In this document: positions 1-9,127 of the stretch, in pieces
How the letters are laid out: the number at the start of each line of letters is the position of its first letter
How positions within the stretch are numbered: position 1 is the stretch's first letter
Source: an uncultured Muribaculaceae bacterium
Lineage (GTDB): Bacteria; Bacteroidota; Bacteroidia; Bacteroidales; Muribaculaceae
Reading direction: 5' to 3'
DNA: 64,000 nt
Assembly (NCBI GenBank): GCA_910578385.1
Contig: CAJTQV010000013.1
Span: 1-64,000 of the forward strand
Made by a program: the position numbers and the translations under genes
Notes under the pieces: generated by a model
Seen by the model: the letters and a program-made list of their open reading frames with translations, nothing else
The model's database searches: none
What the model was told of the DNA's origin: nothing

Positions 1-52
1 GCGACCCCATGCGTGACAGGCATGTATTCTAACCAGGCTGAACTACCGCACC
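1..52 (-). tRNA. tRNA-Asp (anticodon GTC), 3' part outside window
   Basis: Read on the minus strand, the 5' half is a clear tRNA-Asp. The acceptor strand GGTGCGG begins at 52, followed by the D arm (GTTCAG...TTAGAA) and an anticodon arm with loop CTGTCAC, giving anticodon GTC at 15-17. The T arm and 3' acceptor strand lie beyond the left edge. A consensus promoter lies about 50 bp upstream. Confidence 0.93.
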
Positions 53-101
53 ATTTTAAGGTCTTTGCTTTGCATCGGGGAGTCATTCCCTTTTGCGGAT
101 G

Positions 102-133
102 CAAAGTTAGAGCTTTTTTGCGTAAATCACAAA
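102..133 (-). promoter_or_regulatory. Bacteroidetes-type promoter for tRNA-Asp
   Basis: On the minus strand TTTG (133-130) is followed after 20 bp by TAACTTTG (109-102), an exact match to the Bacteroidetes -33/-7 consensus TTTG-N19/20-TAnnTTTG. It has the same boxes and spacer as the promoter upstream of the tRNA-Pro gene in this window. Transcription would begin near 95. Confidence 0.75.
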
Positions 134-205
134 TATTTTCAATAAAAAATTTGCATCCGACATAAATTTATGGAATTTAAGGGATGTCTGAATGGGTAAA
201 GAAGG

Positions 206-256
206 CTGACAAGACTTCTCATGTCCGTCGGCCGGTTGCATGAGAAGCCTTGTCAG
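206..256 (-). terminator. Hairpin downstream of pyrB
   Basis: An inverted repeat, 206-223 against 239-256, forms an 18-bp stem with one mismatch and a 15-nt loop. It begins 21 bases past the end of pyrB and is the likely end of the pyrimidine operon. The tail after the stem is only moderately U-rich. Confidence 0.6.
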
Positions 257-277
257 ATACTCTTAGTGGAATTACGT

Positions 278-1369
278 TTATTTTTCGGGACGGTGTTCGC
301 AGTAGACGCAACGGATGCCGTTGCCGTCGGCCGAGGGACGGAAGAGCGGCTCCACGGCGTGCGCCTCGACGTTGGAGATGCACTTCGCGTTTGAGCAGCG
401 GTGACCACCCTTGATGATGTCAACACCCAGCAGCTCGTGGTGCTTGTCGGCACGGTCGGCCCATTTGAGCAGCGTCAGGATGAGTGCCATGCGCACGAAC
501 TTTCCGTTCTCCACCTGACGGAAGTAAGCGGCACGCGGGTCGGCATCGACATCGGTCGCAATCTCGTTCACACGCGGCAGCGGGTGGAGAATGCGCATCT
601 CGGGCTTGGCGTTGCGCAGCTTGTCGGCGGTGAGCACGAAGCAGTCCTTCACGCGGTCATACTCCTCCTCGTCGAGGAAACGCTCCTTCTGCACGCGTGT
701 CATGTAGAGCACGTCGAGCTGGTCGATGACCTCCTCAAGCGACTCCACCTCGCGGTAGGGAACGCCCAACTTGTCGCACACCTCATGCTTCATGTAGCCC
801 GGCAGACGGAGCTCTTCCGGAGCGATGAGCACGACATTGATGCCCTTGAACTTCGAGAGAGCCTTGATGAGCGAGTGGACAGTGCGGCCGAACTTCAGGT
901 CACCGCAGAAGCCGATGGTGAGGTTGTCGAAACGACCTATCTCGCGCTTGATTGTCAGCAGGTCGGTCAGTGTCTGAGTCGGGTGGGCGTGGGAGCCGTC
1001 ACCGGCGTTTATGACCGGGGTGCGTGAATTGAGAGCCGATACGAACGGCGCACCCTCTATGGGGTGACGCATGGCGATGATGTCGGCGAAACAGTTTATG
1101 ACACGTGTGGTGTCGGCCACAGTCTCGCCCTTGCTCACCGACGAGCTCATGGCATCGGAGAAACCGAGCACATTGCCGCCAAGTTCCATCATGGCTGAGG
1201 TAAAGCTGAGACGCGTGCGGGTGGAAGGCTCGTAGAAGAGGGTGGCGAGCTTCTTGCCCTTGCATGCCTCGGCATACTTCTCACGGTTGCCGATGATATC
1301 GAGCGCGAGGTCGATAATCTCGTTAAGTTCTTCCGACGAAAGGTCGGTAGGGTCAATCAGATGTCGCAT
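278..1369 (-). CDS. pyrB: Aspartate carbamoyltransferase catalytic chain with C-terminal PyrI-type zinc domain
   Basis: Catalyses carbamoyl phosphate + aspartate to carbamoyl aspartate, the committed step of cytosolic pyrimidine synthesis. The 363-residue protein has the carbamoyl-phosphate motif STRTR (49-53) and the HPTQ motif near residue 127. A canonical catalytic chain is about 305-310 residues and would end near residue 307. The extra ~55 residues contain C325-x4-C330 and C354-x2-C357, with CISN after the second Cys. This is the zinc-site pattern of the regulatory chain PyrI, but the PyrI nucleotide-binding (allosteric) domain is absent. No separate pyrI is seen in this window. It is the last gene of the pyr operon, 45 bp after pyrE, and starts at an ATG. 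The enzyme assignment is firm; the role of the zinc tail in oligomerisation is inference. Confidence 0.95.
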   Translation of the reverse strand: MRHLIDPTDLSSEELNEIIDLALDIIGNREKYAEACKGKKLATLFYEPSTRTRLSFTSAMMELGGNVLGFSDAMSSSVSKGETVADTTRVINCFADIIAMRHPIEGAPFVSALNSRTPVINAGDGSHAHPTQTLTDLLTIKREIGRFDNLTIGFCGDLKFGRTVHSLIKALSKFKGINVVLIAPEELRLPGYMKHEVCDKLGVPYREVESLEEVIDQLDVLYMTRVQKERFLDEEEYDRVKDCFVLTADKLRNAKPEMRILHPLPRVNEIATDVDADPRAAYFRQVENGKFVRMALILTLLKWADRADKHHELLGVDIIKGGHRCSNAKCISNVEAHAVEPLFRPSADGNGIRCVYCEHRPEK

Positions 1370-1414
1370 ATATACTGAGTTTTAAGTCTATTATATTCCG
1401 GTTTTATCCGACTC

Positions 1415-2050
1415 TTACGCCTTGTTCATCCAGGATTCGTCGGAGGGGTTGGCCATGAACTGACGGAGACGGGCAACGTCGTCGGGGGCGATGTACTTCT
1501 CCTCGGCTGCAACCTCCACGAGAGTGTCGAAGTTTGAGAGGGAATGGTTCTCGACATTGGCGGCTGCCAGACGTTCGAGACCCTTCTTCATGCCGTAGGT
1601 GAAGATTGAGATGACACCGAGCACCTCGGCACCGGCCTCGCGGAGAGCCTCGACCACGTCGATGCAGCTACCGCCGGTTGAGATAAGATCCTCGATGACT
1701 ACTACCTTCTGACCCGGTTCGAGGCGACCCTCGATGCGGTTATTGCGGCCATGGTCCTTGGCGCTTCCACGCACGTATCCCATGGGCATACCGAGCAGGT
1801 GGGCTGCGATGGCGGCGTGGGCTATACCGGCTGTGCTTGTACCCATCAGCACCTCCGCCTGAGGATAGAGTTCCTTGACCTTGTCGGCGATAGACTTCTC
1901 GACAAGGTTGCGGGCCTCGGGAGAAGTGAGGATAAGACGGTTGTCACAATATATGGGACTCTTTATGCCGCTTGCCCATGTGAAGGGCTTGTCAGGGCTG
2001 AGGAACACGGCCTTGATTCCGAGCAGCGCCTTTGCTATTTCTTTTTCCAT
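1415..2050 (-). CDS. pyrE: Orotate phosphoribosyltransferase
   Basis: Transfers the phosphoribosyl group of PRPP to orotate to give OMP, the fifth step to UMP. At 211 residues it has the usual length. The PRPP-binding signature VVVIEDLISTGGS is at 116-128, and the N-terminal segment with SGIKSPIYCDNR (27-38) is typical of the family. It lies between pyrF (60 bp upstream) and pyrB (45 bp downstream) on the same strand, so it is very probably co-transcribed with them. The ATG at 2050 is the only sensible start. Confidence 0.96.
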   Translation of the reverse strand: MEKEIAKALLGIKAVFLSPDKPFTWASGIKSPIYCDNRLILTSPEARNLVEKSIADKVKELYPQAEVLMGTSTAGIAHAAIAAHLLGMPMGYVRGSAKDHGRNNRIEGRLEPGQKVVVIEDLISTGGSCIDVVEALREAGAEVLGVISIFTYGMKKGLERLAAANVENHSLSNFDTLVEVAAEEKYIAPDDVARLRQFMANPSDESWMNKA

Positions 2051-2110
2051 AACAGGTGTATTTTTTTATGAAACGGACTCTTGGTAAGAATCTATTGCAG
2101 GTCGGTCCGG

Positions 2111-2818
2111 TCACTCGCCGATGAAATCCTTGCAGCAGCGGCGGTAGGCGGCCACGGGGTCTTCGGCTGCGGTGATGGGACGGCCCACAACGATGAAGTC
2201 CGAGCCGATCTCGCGTGCGCGTGCCGGAGATGTGATGCGGCTCTGGTCATCCTTGGCGGCATCGGGGTAGCGGATGCCGGGAGTGACTGTCAGGAACTCC
2301 TGACCACAGGCCTCTTTGACGATAGCTGCCTCAAGCGGAGAGCAGACAACGCCGTCGAGACCAGCCTCGCGTGCGTTCTGAGCGTACTTTATGATGGTAT
2401 CGTTGATTGAGCCGGGAATCATCAGCTGCTCGTTGAGAGCCTGCTGCGAGGTGCTGGTGAGCTGTGTGACGGCTATGATGAGAGGACGGTTGCCGTCGGG
2501 ACGACCCTCCTTCAGACCTTCGAGCGCGGCACGCATCATCTCGATTGTTCCGGCGGCATGGACATTGACCATATCGACATCGAGCGAGGAAAGAACCTTC
2601 ATGGCCTTGCGCACGGTGTTGGGTATGTCGTGGAGTTTCAGGTCGAGGAAAATCTTGTGACCACGGCGGCGAAGCTCGCGGACAATCTCCGGACCGCCGG
2701 CGTAGAAGAGTTCCATGCCTATCTTGATGAAAGGCTTCTCATCCTTGAAATTGTCGAGGAACGCGTAGGTTGCCTCGGGCGACGCGAAGTCGCATGCTAT
2801 TATGACGTCTCTTTTCAT
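2111..2818 (-). CDS. pyrF: Orotidine 5'-phosphate decarboxylase
   Basis: Decarboxylates OMP to UMP, the final step of the pathway. The 235-residue protein carries the catalytic D59-x-K61-x2-D64 array within DLKLHDIPNTV, and a C-terminal phosphate-binding region (TPGIRYP; VVGRPI). Both the length and this motif fit the short bacterial (type 1) enzyme rather than the longer ~270-residue type 2 form that, as I recall, Bacteroides species use. It lies between pyrD and pyrE in the operon. Confidence 0.95.
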   Translation of the reverse strand: MKRDVIIACDFASPEATYAFLDNFKDEKPFIKIGMELFYAGGPEIVRELRRRGHKIFLDLKLHDIPNTVRKAMKVLSSLDVDMVNVHAAGTIEMMRAALEGLKEGRPDGNRPLIIAVTQLTSTSQQALNEQLMIPGSINDTIIKYAQNAREAGLDGVVCSPLEAAIVKEACGQEFLTVTPGIRYPDAAKDDQSRITSPARAREIGSDFIVVGRPITAAEDPVAAYRRCCKDFIGE

Positions 2819-2859
2819 TGCAGAGTGATTTTTTTATTTATATTGGCAGCTGGTATTGA

Positions 2860-3789
2860 TTATTTACCTAATTCGCTTAGCGAACTGATATTGTATTTCT
2901 GCATCGCGGCGGGGAGGGCCTCGATGATGTCGCGGCAGGCCCAGGGGCTGAGCAGGTTGGCGGTGCCGACCTCCACGGCTTTGGCTCCGGCCATCATCAT
3001 CTCAAGCACATCCTCGGCTGTGGAGACGCCTCCGCAGCCGATTACGGGAATCTTGCATGCCTGCGACACCTGGTAGACCATTCTCACGGCAACGGGGAAT
3101 ACCGCCTGACCGGAGAAACCGCCCATGACATTGGCCACGACCGGCTTGCGTGTCCGCAGGTCAATGCGCATACCGAGCAAGGTATTGATAAGGCAAAGGC
3201 CGTCGGCACCGGCATCTTCAGCAGCGCGGGCTATCTCAACGATGTCGGTGACGTTGGGCGAGAGCTTCACCACAAGAGGAAGATCCGAGACCTCCTTGAC
3301 AGCCTTGACTACCTCCGCCACCGAGGCCGGACATGTGCCGAAACTCATGCCGCCGCCGTGAACGTTGGGACAGCTGACATTCAGCTCGATAATCTCCACC
3401 TGCTTCTCACCGGTTATGCGGCGGCAGCACTCGCGGTATTCATCGACCGAGAATCCGCTTATGTTGGCGATGATCGGACCATGGAACGCCTCGCGCATAC
3501 GGGGAAGTTCCTCGGCTATCACAGCGTCGATTCCCGGGTTCTGGAGACCTACGGAGTTGATCATGCCCGAAGTGCATTCCGCAGCACGGGGCAGCGGGTT
3601 GCCGAAGCGGGGATGCAGGGTTGTCCCCTTGAATGATATGGAGCCGAGAATGTCGATGTCGTAATACTCGGTCATGCCGTAGCCATAGCCGAAACAGCCG
3701 CTGGCCGGAATGACAGGGTTCTTCAGCTTGACGCCGGCCACCTCGACCGACAGGTCAGGGGCCATGATGTTCTTCTCTTTTACTTCCAT
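2860..3789 (-). CDS. pyrD: Dihydroorotate dehydrogenase B, catalytic subunit
   Basis: Oxidises dihydroorotate to orotate with FMN and passes electrons to PyrK and NAD+ (class 1B). The 309-residue protein has the FMN-barrel fold and the active-site Cys140 in the LNVSCPN motif, which is the class 1 signature; class 2 enzymes have Ser. Its ATG lies inside the 3' end of pyrK (10-nt overlap), with GGAG seven nucleotides upstream, which supports this start over the internal Met9. The overlap implies translational coupling of the two subunits. Confidence 0.96.
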   Translation of the reverse strand: MEVKEKNIMAPDLSVEVAGVKLKNPVIPASGCFGYGYGMTEYYDIDILGSISFKGTTLHPRFGNPLPRAAECTSGMINSVGLQNPGIDAVIAEELPRMREAFHGPIIANISGFSVDEYRECCRRITGEKQVEIIELNVSCPNVHGGGMSFGTCPASVAEVVKAVKEVSDLPLVVKLSPNVTDIVEIARAAEDAGADGLCLINTLLGMRIDLRTRKPVVANVMGGFSGQAVFPVAVRMVYQVSQACKIPVIGCGGVSTAEDVLEMMMAGAKAVEVGTANLLSPWACRDIIEALPAAMQKYNISSLSELGK

Positions 3790-4529
3790 ATCAGATTCTC
3801 CTTTTCAAATACAGGTCCATCCTTGCAGATTCGTTTCGGGCCGTTCTTGGTCTCAAGAGAGCAGCACATGCACACGCCGAAACCACAGGCCATGCGGGCC
3901 TCAAGGCTCACCTGACCAGGGATGTCGAGACCGTTGCACAGCGCACGGAGCATAGGCAGCGGTCCGCATGCGTAGAAATAGTCGGGGTTGAGGTTCTCCT
4001 CGCGTATCACGTCGGTCACGAAACCTTTCGAACCGTATGACCCATCGACAGTAGCCACATAGAAGGGGATGTCGAGGTTTTCGAACTGTTCGATCATGAT
4101 CATGCGGTCGTCGGAATTGAAACCGAGCACCACGGTGGGAAGTATGTCGGCGGCAATCATGTTCTTCGCCAGACTGTATATCGGGGGACAGCCCACACCG
4201 CCGCCAAGCAGCACGGGGCGTTCGCCGCATTTCGACATGTCGAAACCGTTGCCGAGCGCGGGGAGTATGTCGAGTACCTGGCCGGGAGTCATTTTAGACA
4301 GGGCCTCCGTGCCGTGTCCCACCACGTCATAGACGATGGTGAGCGAGTCACCCTCGATGTCGCAAACCGAAATCGGTCTGCGCAGCGTGAAGCCGGGCAC
4401 AGCGATATTGATGAACTGGCCGGGAGCCGAAAATTCGTCGGTCGGTCCCTCGACCACCATCATCATCGTGTTCTTGCCGATCCAGCGGTTGTCCACGACC
4501 ACATATTTGGTATCATTGCTTCTGGGCAT
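3780..4529 (-). CDS. pyrK: Dihydroorotate dehydrogenase B, electron-transfer subunit
   Basis: FAD/[2Fe-2S] subunit that carries electrons from PyrD to NAD+. The 249-residue protein has a ferredoxin-reductase-type FAD domain (RRPISVC near 50-56), a nucleotide-binding GGGVGCPP segment (109-116) and the C-terminal iron-sulfur ligand set C215-x4-C220-x2-C223...C235. It overlaps pyrC by 17 nt upstream and pyrD by 10 nt downstream. The presence of the pair shows that this organism uses the NAD-linked class 1B enzyme rather than a quinone-linked one. Confidence 0.95.
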   Translation of the reverse strand: MPRSNDTKYVVVDNRWIGKNTMMMVVEGPTDEFSAPGQFINIAVPGFTLRRPISVCDIEGDSLTIVYDVVGHGTEALSKMTPGQVLDILPALGNGFDMSKCGERPVLLGGGVGCPPIYSLAKNMIAADILPTVVLGFNSDDRMIMIEQFENLDIPFYVATVDGSYGSKGFVTDVIREENLNPDYFYACGPLPMLRALCNGLDIPGQVSLEARMACGFGVCMCCSLETKNGPKRICKDGPVFEKENLIWK

Positions 4530-5787
4530 TGTCTACATAAGCTATTTTGCCGTCGGCCACTGTGGCACGCACCACTCCCCAAAGCTCCTTGCCCTCGAAC
4601 GGGGTGGCCTTGCCACGCGACAGGAACATGTCGCGGCCCACGGTGAATTTTGAATCGAAATCGACCACTGTCAGGTCAGCGCGGTCGCCGGGGCGGAGAC
4701 CACCCTCTATATTGAAAATGCGACGAGGCGCGTCTGCCATCAGCTCGATCATCCTTGCGAACGATATATGTCCCGGCTTGACAGCGTAGGTATATACGGC
4801 AGGTAGCGACAGCTCAATGCCTGTCACACCCATCGCGCTCTTCTCCAGACCACGGCTCTTCTCCGAATCGGAATGGGGAGCATGGTCGGAGGCGATACAG
4901 TCTATCGTTCCGTCGGCCACACCTCTTAGAAGGGCCTCGCGGTCGGATGCAGAGCGGAGCGGCGGGTTCATCTTGAAGCGTCCATCCTCCTGAAGGTCCG
5001 CGTCGCAGAACGCCAGATAATGTGCCCCCGTCTCGCAGGTCACGGGAAGTCCCTCCTGCTTGGCGCGGCGCACAAGCTCCACACTCTCCTTGGCCGAGAC
5101 GTGGCAGATGTGCAGACGGCAGCCGGTAGCACGCGACAGTTCGATGTCGCGCTCCACCTCGCGCCATTCGCTCTCCGAGCATATGCCTCGGTGGCCATGC
5201 TCGCGGGCATACTCACCGTCGTGAATGTAGCCGCCGCGCAGCAGCGAGTCGACCTCGCAATGTGCGGCGAGCACCATTCCGGTTTTTGCTATCCCCTCCA
5301 TGGCGCGGCGCATCACTTCTCCATCCTGCACGCCGGTGCCGTCGTCGGAGAATCCGGCCACTCGCGGAGCGAGGGCATCGTAGTCCACAAGCTCGTTGCC
5401 CATGCGCAGGCGGGTTATGGTGGCATATGGCTTAACCTCAATGCAGGCATCGCGTTCGATAAGGTCGAGCTGCTCTTGCAGATGCTCCGGTGTATCCGGT
5501 GCGGGATTGAGGTTCGGCATGGGGCACACCGTGGTGAAACCTCCATGTGCGGCGGCACGGGTGCCGTCGGCGATTGTTTCCTTATATGAATAACCGGGTT
5601 CGCGCAGATGCACATGCACATCCACTAATCCCGGGAGCACTGCTGCTCCGGCGGCGTCGATCACGCGGCAGCCGAGACCGGGAGTCACGTCGGCGCCGAC
5701 AGCGCTTATCACGCCGTCGGTCACCAGAACGTTGCCTTCCACGAGTTCCGCGCCGTTCCAGACGCGTCCGTTTTTAATGAATATCAT
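4513..5787 (-). CDS. pyrC: Dihydroorotase
   Basis: Cyclises carbamoyl aspartate to dihydroorotate. The 424-residue length is that of class I dihydroorotases. The metal-binding HVHLREPG lies near residue 60 and the C-terminal ASDHAPHS motif is present. The frame is open to a TTG at 5793, but the ATG at 5787 (MIFIKNGRVW) fits the family start. It overlaps pyrK by 17 nt. Upstream, 92 bp with a palindromic repeat separate it from carB. Confidence 0.95.
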   Translation of the reverse strand: MIFIKNGRVWNGAELVEGNVLVTDGVISAVGADVTPGLGCRVIDAAGAAVLPGLVDVHVHLREPGYSYKETIADGTRAAAHGGFTTVCPMPNLNPAPDTPEHLQEQLDLIERDACIEVKPYATITRLRMGNELVDYDALAPRVAGFSDDGTGVQDGEVMRRAMEGIAKTGMVLAAHCEVDSLLRGGYIHDGEYAREHGHRGICSESEWREVERDIELSRATGCRLHICHVSAKESVELVRRAKQEGLPVTCETGAHYLAFCDADLQEDGRFKMNPPLRSASDREALLRGVADGTIDCIASDHAPHSDSEKSRGLEKSAMGVTGIELSLPAVYTYAVKPGHISFARMIELMADAPRRIFNIEGGLRPGDRADLTVVDFDSKFTVGRDMFLSRGKATPFEGKELWGVVRATVADGKIAYVDNAQKQ

Positions 5788-5813
5788 ATTCAATTTTATG
5801 ATTTGGCCGCAGC

Positions 5814-5870
5814 ATGGTGCCCTTGCATTGGCCGCGGCATGCCGCGACCCTACAATGGTCGTGCCGTGAC
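5814..5870. repeat. GC-rich palindromic repeat between carB and pyrC
   Basis: The 92-bp gap holds a perfect 14-bp palindrome, CGCGGCATGCCGCG (5833-5846), flanked by imperfect arms (CATTG at 5826-5830, CAATG at 5853-5857). On the minus strand it reads GTAGGGTCGCGGCATGCC, which resembles the palindrome upstream of the GH3-family gene at 62961-62987. The pair suggests a small dispersed REP-like element. Confidence 0.45.
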
Positions 5871-5879
5871 CGTGCGTTT

Positions 5880-8800
5880 TTAAAATTCCTGCCAGCTCTT
5901 GATTTCAAGGTCGTCGGGGCTGATGGCGCAGAACGACTTGATGAAAGCTGAGGCCAGACGGGCGTTCGTTATGAGCGGGATGTTGCGGTCGATGGCCGTG
6001 CGGCGGATACGGTAGCCGTTGGTGACTTCCTTGTCCGAATGGTTGCGCGGCACATTGATAACAAGATCAATCTCGTGATTGTTGAGCATATCGACGGCCT
6101 GGGGAGTGCCCTCCTCGTCGGGCCAGTAGACGCGGGTGTTCTCAATACCGTTCTCGTTGAGGTGACGGCTGGTTCCATCGGTGGCATAGATGTCGAAGCC
6201 ATGTTTGCGGAGCAGCTTGGCCGCTGCGAGCATGTCGCCTTTCTGTTTGCCGTTGCCGGTGGAGAGGAGCACGCTCTTCTTAGGCACGCGCTGTCCGACA
6301 GAGAGCATCGAGGTGAGGAGGGCGGCGCGGGCATCCTCGCCGATACAGCCGACCTCGCCGGTCGAGACCATATCCACACCCAATTTCGGGTCTGCCTTCT
6401 GGAGACGGTTGAACGAGAACTGACTCGCCTTCACACCCACGTAGTCGAGGTCGAACACGCTCTTGTCGGGCTTGCTGACGGGCAGACCGAGCATGATGCG
6501 GGTCGCAAGCTCGATGAAGTTTATTTTCAGCACCTTGCTCACGAACGGGAAACTGCGCGAAGCGCGGAGGTTGCACTCGATGACCTTGATGTCGTTGTCG
6601 CGGGCGAGGAACTGGATGTTGAACGGGCCGCTGATGTTGAGCTGCTTGGCAATCTTCTTTGAGATTTTCTTGATGCGTCGTGCGGTCTCGACATAGAGCT
6701 TCTGCGGCGGGAACTGGATTGTAGCGTCGCCCGAGTGAACGCCGGCGAACTCCACATGCTCCGAAATCGCATAGGCTATGATCTCGCCATTCTTGGCCAC
6801 GGCATCCATCTCGACCTCCTTGGCATGTTCGAGGAACTGGCTCACCACTACCGGGTGACGTTTCGACACATTGGCGGCGAGAGTCAGGAAGCGCTCCAGC
6901 TGGTCACGGTCGTAGCAGACATTCATCGCCGCGCCCGAAAGCACGTAAGAGGGGCGTACCAGAACGGGGAAGCCTACCTTGTCGACAAACTCGTTGATGT
7001 CTTCCATCGAGGTCAACGCGCTCCATTCGGGCTGGTCAACGCCGATGCGGTTGAGCATGGCAGAGAATTTCTCGCGGTCCTCGGCGTTGTCGATGCTCAG
7101 CGCCGATGTGCCGAGAAGATTCACACCCTGCTCGTCGAGTTTGAGGGCGAGGTTGTTGGGAATCTGTCCACCGGTCGATACAACCACTCCGTGCGGAGTC
7201 TCAAGGTCGATGATGTCGAGCACGCGCTCGAAAGTCAGCTCATCGAAGTAGAGACGGTCGCAGATGTCGTAGTCGGTCGATACAGTCTCGGGGTTATAGT
7301 TCACCATCACCGAGCGGTAGCCCTCCTTGCGGATGGTTTCAAGGGCCTGTACGCCACACCAGTCGAACTCCACTGAGCTGCCGATGCGGTATGCACCAGA
7401 ACCTAACACCACTACCGAGCGGTGGTCATGTTCGTAGTTTATGTCGTTGTGGTTTCCGCCGTAAGTAAGGTAGAGGTAGTTGGTCGCTGCGGGGAACTCA
7501 CCGGCGAGCGTGTCAATCTGCTTGACGCAGGGCACGATGCCGAGAGCCTTGCGGCGGTCACGCACGCGCAGACATGCCTTCTCGATGTCCATCTCCTTCT
7601 CCATTCCGACAGCGCGGGCAATCTGGAAGTCGGAGAATCCCATGTTCTTAGCACGGCGGAACAGACGCGCGGGCAGAGCCTCCAGACTGCCTGTGGCCTG
7701 AAGCTCGCGGTCGGTGCGGTGGATATTCTTCAGTTTTTCAAGGAACCAGCAGTCAATCTTTGTGAGGTCATGGATCTGCTCGACAGTATATCCGTTGTCG
7801 AATGCCTTCTCGATCACGAAGATTCGCTTGTCGGTCGGAGCGTGGAGGGCTGCGTCGATGTCAGGAATCTCAAGTTCCTTGTTCTCCACGAAACCATGCA
7901 TTCCCTGACCAATCATGCGGAGACCCTTCTGAATGGCCTCCTCGAATGTGCGGCCGATAGCCATCACCTCGCCGACAGACTTCATAGACGATTCAAGCTC
8001 GCGGTTCACACCACGGAACTTGCCGAGGTCCCAGCGGGGAATCTTGCAGACACAGTAGTCGAGAGCCGGCTCGAAAAATGCCGTGGTGGTCTTCGTTACA
8101 GAGTTCTTGAGGTCGAACAGACCGTAGCCGAGGCCGAGTTTGGCGGCCACGAAAGCCAACGGATAACCTGTGGCCTTCGACGCAAGAGCCGAAGAACGCG
8201 ACAGACGCGCGTTGACCTCAATCACGCGGTAATCTTCCGAATCGGGGCAGAGGGCGAACTGCACGTTACACTCGCCCACGATGCCAATATGACGCGCGAT
8301 GCGGATTGAAAGCTCGCGCAGCTTGTGATATTCCGAATTGGTGAGGGTCTGCGAGGGAGCCACCACGATGCTCTCGCCGGTATGGATGCCGAGCGGGTCG
8401 AAGTTCTCCATGTTGCAGACCGTGATGCAGTTGTCGAAAGCGTCGCGCACCACCTCATACTCGACCTCTTTCCAGCCCTTGAGACTCTTCTCGACGAGCA
8501 CCTGCGGAGAGAAGGAGAAAGCCTTGTCGGCCAGACGTGTAAGCTCCTCGGCGTTGTCACAGAAACCGGATCCGAGACCTCCCAACGCATAAGCGGCGCG
8601 GAGAATCACAGGATAGCCGAGTTTTTCAGCAGCTTCGAGAGCAGCCTCCTTGTTGTCGCAGGCCACGGAGTCGATGGTCTTCACATCAATCTCGTCAAGT
8701 TTCTCGACGAAGATCTCGCGGTCTTCGGTGTCGATGATTGACTGCACGGGTGTTCCGAGCACCTTCAGGTCGTACTTGTCGAGGATACCCTTGTGGAACA

Positions 8801-9104
8801 GCTCCACACCGCAGTTGAGGGCGGTCTGTCCGCCGAAAGCGAGCATGATGCCCTGGGGACGTTCGCGGGCTATGACCTTCTCCACGAAGAACGGAGTGAC
8901 CGGAAGGAAATAGATGTGGTCGGCCACACCTTCCGAGGTCTGCACCGTGGCGATGTTGGGGTTGATGAGCACTGTCTCGATTCCTTCCTCGCGGAGTGCC
9001 TTGAGAGCCTGGCTGCCCGAATAGTCGAACTCGCCGGCCTCGCCGATCTTGAGCGCGCCCGAGCCGAGCACGAGCACTTTCTTTATATTGCTGTCTTTTA
9101 ACAT
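5880..9104 (-). CDS. carB: Carbamoyl-phosphate synthase large chain
   Basis: Makes carbamoyl phosphate from bicarbonate, ATP and the ammonia channelled from CarA. With the ATG at 9104 (MLKDSNIKKVLVLGSG) the protein has 1074 residues, the standard length for two fused ATP-grasp synthetase halves plus an MGS-like allosteric domain at the C terminus. The frame stays open a further 43 codons upstream into carA, but that extension is not CarB-like. Both halves show the VLGSGA-type N-lobe motif (GSGALKIGEAGEFDYSG and GSGAYRIGSSVEFDW). It lies 23 bp downstream of carA. Confidence 0.97.
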   Translation of the reverse strand: MLKDSNIKKVLVLGSGALKIGEAGEFDYSGSQALKALREEGIETVLINPNIATVQTSEGVADHIYFLPVTPFFVEKVIARERPQGIMLAFGGQTALNCGVELFHKGILDKYDLKVLGTPVQSIIDTEDREIFVEKLDEIDVKTIDSVACDNKEAALEAAEKLGYPVILRAAYALGGLGSGFCDNAEELTRLADKAFSFSPQVLVEKSLKGWKEVEYEVVRDAFDNCITVCNMENFDPLGIHTGESIVVAPSQTLTNSEYHKLRELSIRIARHIGIVGECNVQFALCPDSEDYRVIEVNARLSRSSALASKATGYPLAFVAAKLGLGYGLFDLKNSVTKTTTAFFEPALDYCVCKIPRWDLGKFRGVNRELESSMKSVGEVMAIGRTFEEAIQKGLRMIGQGMHGFVENKELEIPDIDAALHAPTDKRIFVIEKAFDNGYTVEQIHDLTKIDCWFLEKLKNIHRTDRELQATGSLEALPARLFRRAKNMGFSDFQIARAVGMEKEMDIEKACLRVRDRRKALGIVPCVKQIDTLAGEFPAATNYLYLTYGGNHNDINYEHDHRSVVVLGSGAYRIGSSVEFDWCGVQALETIRKEGYRSVMVNYNPETVSTDYDICDRLYFDELTFERVLDIIDLETPHGVVVSTGGQIPNNLALKLDEQGVNLLGTSALSIDNAEDREKFSAMLNRIGVDQPEWSALTSMEDINEFVDKVGFPVLVRPSYVLSGAAMNVCYDRDQLERFLTLAANVSKRHPVVVSQFLEHAKEVEMDAVAKNGEIIAYAISEHVEFAGVHSGDATIQFPPQKLYVETARRIKKISKKIAKQLNISGPFNIQFLARDNDIKVIECNLRASRSFPFVSKVLKINFIELATRIMLGLPVSKPDKSVFDLDYVGVKASQFSFNRLQKADPKLGVDMVSTGEVGCIGEDARAALLTSMLSVGQRVPKKSVLLSTGNGKQKGDMLAAAKLLRKHGFDIYATDGTSRHLNENGIENTRVYWPDEEGTPQAVDMLNNHEIDLVINVPRNHSDKEVTNGYRIRRTAIDRNIPLITNARLASAFIKSFCAISPDDLEIKSWQEF

Positions 9105-9127
9105 GTCGTGAATGTTGAGAGGATAGA

